Assembly (NCBI GenBank): GCA_030538335.1
Contig: JAUNUE010000129.1
Span: forward strand, 1-5,518
DNA length: 5,518 bases
From: Allobrachymonas sp.
GTDB lineage: Bacteria; Pseudomonadota; Gammaproteobacteria; Burkholderiales; Burkholderiaceae_C
Reading direction: 5' to 3'
In this document: positions 1 to 5,336 of the stretch, piece after piece
How positions within the stretch are numbered: position 1 is the stretch's first letter
How the letters are laid out: every line of letters starts with the position of its first letter
Position numbers and translations under genes: made by a program
The notes under the pieces: generated by a model
The model's database searches: none
Seen by the model: the letters and a program-made list of their open reading frames with translations, nothing else
What the model was told of the DNA's origin: nothing

Positions 1-115
1 ACTCTGGATAAAAAATAGGTAGTTTGCAAAGAAGCAGAAACAAGCGCTGGATTCACGCACGTGAGAATAACAAGCCCATTGTCGCCGCTTGAGGCCAGAT
101 TCGCAAAACGGCAAT
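1..115. other. Non-coding edge segment, nothing recognised
   Basis: No open frame with a credible start and ribosome site, and no tRNA-like cloverleaf, is visible here. The segment lies beyond the terminator of the gap transcript, so it probably belongs to the intergenic space before a gene outside the window. The only local structure noted is a short palindrome at 53-64 (TCACG-CA-CGTGA), which is too short to assign a role. GC is about 42% in the first 60 bases, lower than the flanking coding DNA and normal for intergenic sequence. Confidence 0.5.
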
Positions 116-142
116 AAAAACGGCCTGCATCGCAGGCCGTTT
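116..142 (-). terminator. Rho-independent terminator of gap
   Basis: Read on the minus strand, a GC-rich stem (132-140 pairing with 120-128, ACGGCCTGC against GCAGGCCGT, three-base loop GAT at 129-131) is followed directly by a TTTTT-ATT run (120-113). The stem can extend by A-T pairs into the U-tract. It starts about 20 bases past the gap stop codon, as expected for the transcript end. On the plus strand only TTT follows the stem, so minus-strand termination is clearly the stronger direction. Confidence 0.92.
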
Positions 143-162
143 CCAGTTCAAGAGGCAGGCGC

Positions 163-1167
163 TTACTTGGCCGCCACCACTTTCACCATCTCCAGGCACT
201 TGTTGGAGTAGCCCCATTCGTTGTCGTACCAGCTCACGAGTTTGACGAAAGTGTCGTCAAGTGCGATGCCAGCTTCGGCGTCGAAGATGCTGGTGCGCGG
301 GTCGCCACGGAAATCGGTCGCCACGACTTTTTCTTCGGTGTAGCCGAGAATGCCCTTCATCTTGCCTTCCGACTGCGCCTTCATTTCGGCGCAGATTTCG
401 GCGTAGGTGGCGGGCTTTTCAAGTTCTACGGTCAAGTCCACCACGCTCACGTCGGATGTGGGCACGCGCAGGCTCATGCCGGTGAGTTTGCCTTTCAGGG
501 CAGGCAGCACCACACCCACGGCCTTGGCAGCGCCCGTAGACGACGGGATGATGTTCTCAAGAATGCCGCGACCACCGCGCCAGTCCTTGTTGCTCGGACC
601 GTCCACGGTTTTTTGCGTGGCGGTTGCCGCGTGCACAGTGGTCATCAGACCGCGCTTGATGCCCCACTTGTCGTTCAACACCTTGGCCAGCGGCGCCAGG
701 CAGTTGGTGGTGCAGCTTGCGTTGCTGATGATGGCCTGACCGGCGTAGCTGCCGCAGTTCACGCCGTGCACGAACATGGGCGTGTCATCCTTGCTGGGCG
801 CACTCATGATGACCTTTTTGGCACCTGCGTCGATGTGCTTTTGCGCCGCTTCCTTGGTCAGGAAGAGACCCGTGGATTCGATCACCACCTCGGCACCGAC
901 TTCGTTCCACTTCAGGTTGGCCGGGTCTTTTTCGGCGGTCAGGCGGATTTTCTTGCCGTTGACGATGAGGTTGTTGCCGTCGACCTTGATGTCGCCATCA
1001 AAGCGGCCATGCACGCTGTCGTACTTGAGCATGTAGGCCAGGTAATCAGACTCCAGCAGGTCGTTGATGCCGACAATTTCGATGTCGTTGGGGAAGTTCT
1101 GCACGGCTGCGCGGAACACGCAGCGCCCGATGCGGCCAAAACCGTTGATGCCTACCTTGATTGCCAT
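163..1167 (-). CDS. gap: Type I glyceraldehyde-3-phosphate dehydrogenase (NAD-dependent type)
   Basis: This cytoplasmic enzyme converts glyceraldehyde 3-phosphate, NAD+ and phosphate to 1,3-bisphosphoglycerate, and runs backward in gluconeogenesis. The 334-residue length is typical of the family. Visible motifs are the N-terminal dinucleotide fold INGFGRIGR (7-15), Asp36 in GINDL, the active-site signature SNASCTTNCLAP (148-159) with nucleophile Cys152, partner His179, the phosphate-binding TGAAKAVG (211-218), and WYDNEWGYSN near the C-terminus (313-322). Asp36 and DGPSNKDWRGGR (189-200) resemble NAD-preferring glycolytic enzymes. The start is supported by AGGAG at 1176-1180, eight bases upstream. 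It is the last gene of the minus-strand run, 21 bases after the lipoprotein stop codon, so co-transcription is likely, and an intrinsic terminator follows. No key residue is missing and the identification is secure. Assignment to glycolytic rather than Calvin-cycle use cannot be made from sequence alone. Confidence 0.98.
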   Translation of the reverse strand: MAIKVGINGFGRIGRCVFRAAVQNFPNDIEIVGINDLLESDYLAYMLKYDSVHGRFDGDIKVDGNNLIVNGKKIRLTAEKDPANLKWNEVGAEVVIESTGLFLTKEAAQKHIDAGAKKVIMSAPSKDDTPMFVHGVNCGSYAGQAIISNASCTTNCLAPLAKVLNDKWGIKRGLMTTVHAATATQKTVDGPSNKDWRGGRGILENIIPSSTGAAKAVGVVLPALKGKLTGMSLRVPTSDVSVVDLTVELEKPATYAEICAEMKAQSEGKMKGILGYTEEKVVATDFRGDPRTSIFDAEAGIALDDTFVKLVSWYDNEWGYSNKCLEMVKVVAAK

Positions 1168-1175
1168 TTCATTTA

Positions 1176-1180
1176 CTCCT
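1176..1180 (-). promoter_or_regulatory. Ribosome binding site of gap
   Basis: AGGAG on the minus strand lies eight bases before the gap ATG, within the 21-base gap left by the preceding lipoprotein gene. It fixes the gap start and suggests efficient independent initiation even if the mRNA is shared. Confidence 0.8.
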
Positions 1181-1188
1181 GTAAAAAA

Positions 1189-1758
1189 CTAGTTGAGACT
1201 TGGTTTGTAATCTGGACAATGGGCGTGCCATGGTTCAGAAGGTTTGAAGACGATAAAAATTGCGACTTTCCTGTTTTGCGCGTGAGTTTCGGCGGAGTGT
1301 CCCTGCCCAACAGCTTGCGAATTTCCTTTTCCTTCAATATGCATTTCTCTGGCCGTAACGCCTTGCCGGATAAGAAATTGTTGCACGGCTTTTGCACGAT
1401 CCAATGACAGGCGCATGCTTCCTTTTCTGGTCGATTCTCCCGGAACCGTAAAGCCCGTGAGAACAATGGTGTCTAACGCAACCCTCGACGCCTTTATCTT
1501 GTCAACAAGCTCAAGCAGATGAGGGGTGTTTCTCCCATTCAAAACAGCGCTCCCATGATCGAAAAACGCATCCCATTCATATCTGGGATCTTGCATTATT
1601 GGTTGGCATGCAGATACAGGCTGAGAAACTGCTGCCTGGTTTTTGGAAGCATTTGACTCTAGAGGGTAGCCCTGCAAAGTCATGCCACCGCATGCGCTCA
1701 AAAGAGTTGATGCAAGTGCCATGCAAAAAATGTCCTGCATCCTCTCCCGCATCACCAT
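1189..1758 (-). CDS. OmpA-like domain lipoprotein, atypical
   Basis: A predicted 189-residue envelope protein. The N-terminus has Arg4 and Arg6, a short hydrophobic stretch and a lipobox (LLSAC, predicted lipidated Cys23). Gly24 and Gly25 follow, with no Asp at +2, so outer-membrane sorting is the inference by the E. coli rule. A linker (about 26-60) leads into an OmpA C-terminal-like domain (about 62-172), seen in FFDHGSAVLNG, IVLTGF, LSLDRAKAVQQFLIRQGV and the closing NRKVAIFI. This fold normally anchors proteins to peptidoglycan. However, the usual Thr-Asp after the Gly-hydrophobic pair reads Thr-Val (GFTVPGES, 102-109), so the Asp that contacts diaminopimelate is absent, while the Arg of LSxxRA (Arg121) is kept. 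The first ATG is preferred because starts at codons 7 or 13 would lose the positive n-region; codon 3 is also possible. It lies 78 bases after tkt and 21 before gap. GC is about 48% against about 60% for its neighbours. Its specific role is unknown. Confidence 0.85.
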   Translation of the reverse strand: MVMRERMQDIFCMALASTLLSACGGMTLQGYPLESNASKNQAAVSQPVSACQPIMQDPRYEWDAFFDHGSAVLNGRNTPHLLELVDKIKASRVALDTIVLTGFTVPGESTRKGSMRLSLDRAKAVQQFLIRQGVTAREMHIEGKGNSQAVGQGHSAETHAQNRKVAIFIVFKPSEPWHAHCPDYKPSLN

Positions 1759-1778
1759 TTCACAGTGTCTCCCAAACA

Positions 1779-1818
1779 GCGAGCATGCAGAAAGTGCGAT
1801 GACGCATGCATGACTCGC
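1779..1818 (-). other. Stem-loop between tkt and the lipoprotein gene
   Basis: Arms 1779-1789 (GCGAGCATGCA) and 1807-1818 (TGCATGACTCGC) pair over 11 base pairs with a single bulged A. The enclosed sequence forms a second small stem, TGCG (1795-1798) with CGCA (1803-1806), around an ATGA loop. On the minus strand the structure begins 18 bases after the tkt stop codon. It is followed by TGTTTGG rather than a U-run, so it is at best a weak intrinsic terminator. It may instead stabilise or process the tkt end of a shared transcript. Confidence 0.55.
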
Positions 1819-1836
1819 CGGGCCTCACTCCAGCCA

Positions 1837-3918
1837 TTACTTGCCGAGCGCCGTCTGCACGGTGTCGGCCACGTTCTCGGCGGTAAAGCCAAAATGCTTG
1901 AACAGCTCGGGCGCAGGGGCCGATTCGCCAAAGGTGTCGATGCCGACCACTGCCGAGCAGCCGTATTTCCACCAGTAATCGCTCACGCCCATTTCCACGG
2001 CAATGCGTGGCACTTCGGGCGGCAGCACTTCCTGCTTGTAACCTTGGGGCTGGCGGTCAAACACGGTGGTGCTGGGCATGGAAACCACCCGCACGGCAAT
2101 GCCGCGCTGGGCCAGCAGTTCTTGCGCCTGCATGGCCAGATGTACCTCGCTGCCGGTGGCGATGATCACGGCTTCTGCCGCCCAGCTCATGCCCACGCGG
2201 GAAGGTTCGGCCAGCACATAACCGCCGCGGATCATGTCGCTGTTGCTGTCCTTTTTCATGTAGGGCACGCTCTGGCGGCTCAGGATCATGGCCGTGGGGC
2301 GGTCGCTGTTTTGCAGTGCTGTGGACCATGCGGCGCCGCACTCGGCCACGTCGCAGGGGCGCCATACGTCGAGATTGGGAATCAGCCGCAGGCTGGCCAC
2401 GTGCTCGATCGACTGGTGCGTGGGGCCGTCTTCACCCAGGCCGATGCTGTCGTGCGTGAACACGTGCACCACGCGGATTTTCATCAGCGCGGCCATGCGG
2501 ATGGCGTTGCGGCTGTAGTCGCTGAACGTGAGGAAGGTGCCGCCGTAGGGAATGTAGCCGCCATGCAGCGCCACACCATTCATGACGGTGGCCATGCCAA
2601 ATTCGCGCACGCCGTAGTTGATGTGGCGGCCCGGCTTGCTGCTGATGGCGGTGCGGCTCTTGTCGGTGAAAATTTCGCCCGCATCGTCGTACATCTTCAT
2701 GCTGCCGTCTTTTTCTACGCGCATGGGCTTGGTGTTTTGCGTGAGGGTCAGGTTCGAGCCGGTCAGGTCGGCGCTGCCGCCCAGCAACTCGGGCATGTGG
2801 GCGGTAAAGCTCTCCAGCGCGATCTGGCTGGCCTTGCGGGTGGCGGCAGCCGGTGCGTGCTGGTCGTACACGCGGGGAATGCGCTCGGCCAGTTGCCCCA
2901 CCATCTTGCTGACTTCGCCCTCCATGCGGCGGCGCAACTCAACCACCAGCAGCGGGTATTTTTTGATGTAGCCGGCAAACAGATCGTCCCATGCCTGCTC
3001 CAGACGGGCGCCGTTTTCGCGGGCATCCCAGGCGTTGTAGATGTCTTGGGGAATTTCAAACGGGGCGTGCTTCCAGCCCAGCTCCTTGCGCGTCAGCGCA
3101 ATTTCCTCGGTGCCCAGCGGCTCGCCATGCGCCTTGGCCGTGTTGACGCGGTTGGGGCTGCCTTTGCCGATATGCGTTTTGCAGATGATGAGCGTGGGCT
3201 TGGTGGCCGATTTCTTGGCCTGCTCAATCGCCTTGTCTACGGCGTTGACGTCGTGCCCGTCGATCGGGCCAATCACATTCCATTGGTAGGCTTCAAAGCG
3301 CTTGGCGGTATCGTCGGTAAACCAGGGCTGCACCTCGCCATCGATGCTGATGCCGTTGTCGTCGTACAGCGCAATCAGCTTGTTGAGCTTCCAGGCACCG
3401 GCCAGCGCGCAGGCCTCGTGGCTGATGCCTTCCATCAGGCAGCCATCGCCCATAAACACGTAGGTGTGGTGGTTGATGATGGGCAATTCGGGCCGGTTGA
3501 ACTCGGCCGCCAGCAGCTTCTCGGCCAGCGCCATGCCCACGGCATTGCCCAGGCCCTGGCCCAGCGGGCCGGTGGTGGTTTCCACACCGGGCGTCAAACC
3601 CACTTCGGGGTGACCTGCGGTTTTGCTGCCCAACTGGCGGAAGTTCTTCAACTCCTGCATCGGCAGGTCGTAGCCGGTAAGGTGCAGCAAGGCGTACTGC
3701 AGCATGGAGCCGTGGCCGTTGCTGAGCACAAAGCGGTCGCGGTCATACCACTTGGGGTTGGCAGGGTTGTGGCGCAAATACCGTCCCCACAAGGCCACGG
3801 CCATCTCGGCCATACCCATGGGTGCGCCAGGGTGGCCGGATTTGGCTTGCTCAACAGCATCCATGCTGAGGGCGCGAATGGCGTTGGCCATGAGGGCAGG
3901 GGTGGCTTTGGCAGACAT
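1837..3918 (-). CDS. tkt: Transketolase
   Basis: This thiamine-diphosphate and divalent-metal dependent cytoplasmic enzyme moves two-carbon ketol units between sugar phosphates in the pentose-phosphate network, and in the Calvin cycle where one exists. The chosen start gives 693 residues beginning MSAKATPALM. GGAG at 3924-3927 sits five bases upstream of it, and conserved transketolase sequence begins at once. The frame stays open 22 codons further upstream, but that stretch looks unconserved. Seen in order: KSGHPGAPMG with His29, NGHGS with His69, AGHP with His103, the cofactor motif GDG (157-159) through Asn188, His264, the catalytic Glu439 in YGVREFGM, EDGPTHQ with Asp497 and His501, and Arg548 in LSRQ. 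All expected catalytic positions are present. A segment of roughly 390-432 is about 25 residues longer than I recall for E. coli TktA, explaining most of the extra length over about 663. It is the first gene of the minus-strand run ahead of the lipoprotein and gap. Confidence 0.98.
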   Translation of the reverse strand: MSAKATPALMANAIRALSMDAVEQAKSGHPGAPMGMAEMAVALWGRYLRHNPANPKWYDRDRFVLSNGHGSMLQYALLHLTGYDLPMQELKNFRQLGSKTAGHPEVGLTPGVETTTGPLGQGLGNAVGMALAEKLLAAEFNRPELPIINHHTYVFMGDGCLMEGISHEACALAGAWKLNKLIALYDDNGISIDGEVQPWFTDDTAKRFEAYQWNVIGPIDGHDVNAVDKAIEQAKKSATKPTLIICKTHIGKGSPNRVNTAKAHGEPLGTEEIALTRKELGWKHAPFEIPQDIYNAWDARENGARLEQAWDDLFAGYIKKYPLLVVELRRRMEGEVSKMVGQLAERIPRVYDQHAPAAATRKASQIALESFTAHMPELLGGSADLTGSNLTLTQNTKPMRVEKDGSMKMYDDAGEIFTDKSRTAISSKPGRHINYGVREFGMATVMNGVALHGGYIPYGGTFLTFSDYSRNAIRMAALMKIRVVHVFTHDSIGLGEDGPTHQSIEHVASLRLIPNLDVWRPCDVAECGAAWSTALQNSDRPTAMILSRQSVPYMKKDSNSDMIRGGYVLAEPSRVGMSWAAEAVIIATGSEVHLAMQAQELLAQRGIAVRVVSMPSTTVFDRQPQGYKQEVLPPEVPRIAVEMGVSDYWWKYGCSAVVGIDTFGESAPAPELFKHFGFTAENVADTVQTALGK

Positions 3919-3923
3919 GCAGA

Positions 3924-3927
3924 CTCC
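3924..3927 (-). promoter_or_regulatory. Ribosome binding site deciding the tkt start
   Basis: GGAG on the minus strand lies five bases before the ATG at 3918. This supports the 693-residue start over the in-frame ATG at 3984, whose 22 extra residues (with PLFPPFVF) do not resemble a transketolase N-terminus. Confidence 0.7.
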
Positions 3928-3982
3928 GTGACTGAGGAAGACGAAAGGAGGAAAAAGCGGAATATTCTTGGATGGTGTTTGC

Positions 3983-4017
3983 AAAAAACAGGAACCGGGC
4001 CGTCTTGGCGCCCGGTT
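3983..4017 (-). terminator. Terminator-like hairpin in the 5' region of tkt
   Basis: Perfect eight-pair arms, AACCGGGC at 3993-4000 and GCCCGGTT at 4010-4017, enclose a nine-base loop. On the minus strand the stem is followed by CCTG and then six T residues (3988-3983), the form of an intrinsic terminator reading toward tkt. On the plus strand GTTTTAC follows, a weaker run. No minus-strand gene is visible upstream that it could terminate. It could therefore be a leader attenuator of tkt, the end of an unrecognised small RNA, or a barrier to readthrough if the tkt promoter lies between it and the start codon. Confidence 0.6.
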
Positions 4018-4092
4018 GTTTTACAAACAGCTTCTTACATTTTAACGGCCTGGGCCCGACGCTTTGTAAGCAGTAGGCGGCAAATGGGGTTA

Positions 4093-4125
4093 TTCCCGAT
4101 TCTGAACGGTCGTTCGGAGCGGGAA
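4093..4125. promoter_or_regulatory. Long dyad symmetry, candidate operator or stem-loop
   Basis: TTCCCG (4093-4098) pairs with CGGGAA (4120-4125). Inside, TCTGAACG (4101-4108) pairs with CGTTCGGA (4111-4118) allowing one G-T wobble, leaving only AT and G unpaired between the two helices. The core reads GAACG-GT-CGTTC. No T-run follows in either direction, so it is not an intrinsic terminator. It lies just upstream of AT-rich candidate promoter DNA for murU, a location suited to a dimeric repressor or activator. The binding protein is unknown. Confidence 0.5.
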
Positions 4126-4146
4126 ACGTCCAAATATAAGGCATAC

Positions 4147-4173
4147 CTGAAAATCAACCGGCACACCTACAAT
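4147..4173 (+). promoter_or_regulatory. Candidate sigma-70 promoter of murU
   Basis: TACAAT at 4168-4173 matches five of six bases of the TATAAT -10 consensus and sits about 50 bases before the murU ATG. The best upstream -35 candidate, CTGAAA at 4147-4152, matches four of six but leaves only a 15-base spacer. An alternative -10 is TATAAG at 4135-4140, whose weak -35 (TTCGGA, 4113-4118) would fall inside the dyad. Assigned by eye only. Confidence 0.3.
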
Positions 4174-4224
4174 CTCAACGCATCCCTGCCACTTCCTTCA
4201 CCGCCCCGTTTTCGGGATTGCTTC

Positions 4225-4983
4225 ATGCCTGCACCGTCCACCCCCCTTGCCCAAGCGCTGCTGCTGGCCGCAGGCCGAGGCAACCGCATGCGCCCGCTGA
4301 CCGACCACACCCCAAAGCCCTTGCTGCAGGTGCACGGCAAGCCGCTGATTGAGTGGCCCATGCGTGCGCTGGCGGCGCAAGGCTTTACCAAAGTGCTTAT
4401 CAACACCGGTTGGCTGGGTGCGCAACTGCCTGCCTGCTTTGACCATTATCGGGAGCATGGCGACGGCCTGCCCGCCACCCACCTGCAGTATTCCCGCGAA
4501 GAAGTGGACTTTGGCGGCGCACTCGAAACCGCAGGCGGCATTGCACGCGCCCTGCCGCAGCTTGACGATACCTTCTGGCTTGCTGCAGGTGACGTGTATA
4601 TGCCTGATTTTGTCTTCGCCCAGGATGCGTACCAGCGCTTTGCCGCCAGCACAGCGCTTGCGCATATCTGGCTCGTACCCAACCCCACGCACAACGCCAA
4701 AGGCGACTTCGCCCTTACGCCCGATGGCCGCGTGCACGACACGCCCCCAGATCACGCTGACCTGCCCCGCTATACCTACAGCACCATCGGCCTGTTCAAA
4801 AAAGCACTGTTCGCAGAGCCTTATTGCAACATCCCTGCAGGCAACCCGCAAGGCGCCATAGCCCCCCTCGCCCCCGTGCTGCGCGCCGCCATGCGCGCTG
4901 GGCGTGTAACGGGCGAGCTGTATACGGGCCGCTGGACGGACGTGGGCACGCCCGAGCGGCTGGCGGCGCTGAACCAGCCATAA
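4225..4983 (+). CDS. murU: N-acetylmuramate-1-phosphate uridylyltransferase (MurU-like nucleotidyltransferase)
   Basis: A 252-residue cytoplasmic sugar-phosphate nucleotidyltransferase. By resemblance to Pseudomonas MurU it would make UDP-MurNAc from MurNAc-1-phosphate and UTP, the last step of the recycling route that bypasses de novo MurNAc synthesis and is linked to fosfomycin tolerance. The N-terminus carries the signature LLLAAGRGNRMRPLTDHTPK (12-31) followed by PLL. Then come ETAGGI (101-106), the metal-binding Asp in AGDVY (121-125), the MurU-like NPxHNxxGDF (153-162), and a C-terminal GRWTDVGTPERL (235-246). The ATG used is the only one ahead of the signature; its Shine-Dalgarno is poor (GGGA about nine bases away). 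It diverges from tkt, and no amgK kinase or anomeric partner is adjacent here. A glucose-1-phosphate or mannose-1-phosphate nucleotidyltransferase is the alternative; the short length and C-terminal motif favour MurU. Confidence 0.85.
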   Translation: MPAPSTPLAQALLLAAGRGNRMRPLTDHTPKPLLQVHGKPLIEWPMRALAAQGFTKVLINTGWLGAQLPACFDHYREHGDGLPATHLQYSREEVDFGGALETAGGIARALPQLDDTFWLAAGDVYMPDFVFAQDAYQRFAASTALAHIWLVPNPTHNAKGDFALTPDGRVHDTPPDHADLPRYTYSTIGLFKKALFAEPYCNIPAGNPQGAIAPLAPVLRAAMRAGRVTGELYTGRWTDVGTPERLAALNQP

Positions 4984-5004
4984 ATCGCAAGGCTCCTGTC
5001 CTGG

Positions 5005-5023
5005 GCATGCCGCAACGGCGTGC
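5005..5023 (+). other. Hairpin just after murU
   Basis: GCATGCCG (5005-5012) pairs with CGGCGTGC (5016-5023) over eight pairs including one G-T, with a CAA loop. It begins 22 bases after the murU stop codon. GCTCGATG follows rather than a U-run, so it does not look like a classical terminator but could protect the 3' end. It could also be part of a repetitive extragenic element. Confidence 0.4.
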
Positions 5024-5059
5024 GCTCGATGTAGACGGATCGAAGCAACCGCCATGCAC

Positions 5060-5084
5060 GTGGCTGTATATGTACTCGAGCCAC
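5060..5084 (+). other. Weak stem-loop downstream of murU
   Basis: GTGGCT (5060-5065) and AGCCAC (5079-5084) form six pairs, and GTA with TAC inside add a short inner stem around TATG. No T-run follows on either strand. A role in ending the murU transcript is possible but unsupported. Confidence 0.25.
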
Positions 5085-5324
5085 CCGTCCACCTGAGCGC
5101 CATCAACCCTTGTCCAAAAGACCCGCATGTATATTGTTTTTGAATATGTTTCGAATATTTGATTTGGTCATTCATGTCACAAATGCTTTCGTGGAATTAA
5201 AAATATCTGCAACAAAGACCGACTAAGATGATTCCGACTTGGTGATATTTGTCATGCAATGAACAACGTTTCAAGATGTTTATCGCCGGGTTTTATTTTC
5301 ATCATTATTTACGCTCATGCGTCA

Positions 5325-5330
5325 AAGGAG
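5325..5330 (+). promoter_or_regulatory. Ribosome binding site of the csbD-family gene
   Basis: AAGGAG lies six bases before the ATG at 5337. It is the strongest Shine-Dalgarno in the window and points to high translation potential once the gene is transcribed. Confidence 0.85.
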
Positions 5331-5336
5331 AGATTC

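Larger units (their letters stand above)
3919..4224. promoter_or_regulatory. Divergent tkt/murU intergenic region
   Basis: About 306 bases between the two divergent start codons, with no credible gene. It holds, from the tkt side outward: the tkt ribosome site; a terminator-like hairpin facing tkt (3983-4017); short TTACA/TGTAA repeats (4021-4027, 4034-4039, 4063-4070) that could pair in alternative ways; a long dyad (4093-4125); and AT-richer DNA (4130-4175) with candidate promoter elements for murU. No tRNA or riboswitch class that I can name was recognised. Confidence 0.6.
4984..5336. other. Intergenic region between murU and csbD
   Basis: About 353 bases with no supported gene. The first half holds two small hairpins without U-runs (5005-5023 and 5060-5084). 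The second half (about 5120-5336) is strikingly AT-rich, about 36% GC by my row counts against about 60% in genes. It carries an imperfect tandem repeat (5136-5158) and an imperfect inverted repeat (5168-5184 with 5247-5262), and ends in the csbD ribosome site. No clear intrinsic terminator for murU was found. Confidence 0.6.

Noticed and set aside
613..1407. A 264-codon plus-strand frame antisense to gap and the lipoprotein gene
   Set aside because: It overlaps two well-supported minus-strand genes, and its His/Val-rich translation shows no family features.
3919..3984. A 22-residue N-terminal extension of transketolase
   Set aside because: The residues are unlike any transketolase start, and a GGAG ribosome site with good spacing precedes the internal ATG at 3918.
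4103..4114. SOS box (GAAC-N4-GTTC)
   Set aside because: That consensus belongs to Gram-positive LexA. The organism looks betaproteobacterial and neither tkt nor murU is a DNA-damage gene, so the dyad is reported without a regulator name.
4018..4130. A tRNA or named riboswitch in the tkt leader
   Set aside because: No cloverleaf, T-loop or CCA end, and none of the conserved cores of riboswitch classes that I know, could be found.
1765..4983. A plus-strand frame open for 1072 codons running through the antisense of tkt into murU
   Set aside because: The portion before 4225 is an Ala/His/Gly-rich antisense reading of a clear transketolase and has no family resemblance. It stays open because of GC-rich codon structure, and the true gene begins at the MurU N-terminus.
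4198..5175. A 325-codon minus-strand frame antisense to murU
   Set aside because: It is the mirror of an unmistakable nucleotidyltransferase, has no recognisable domain, and its start lies in AT-rich intergenic DNA without a good ribosome site.
5220..5270. A sigma-54 promoter before the csbD gene
   Set aside because: The GG and GC pairs around 5241-5257 are not separated by the required ten bases.
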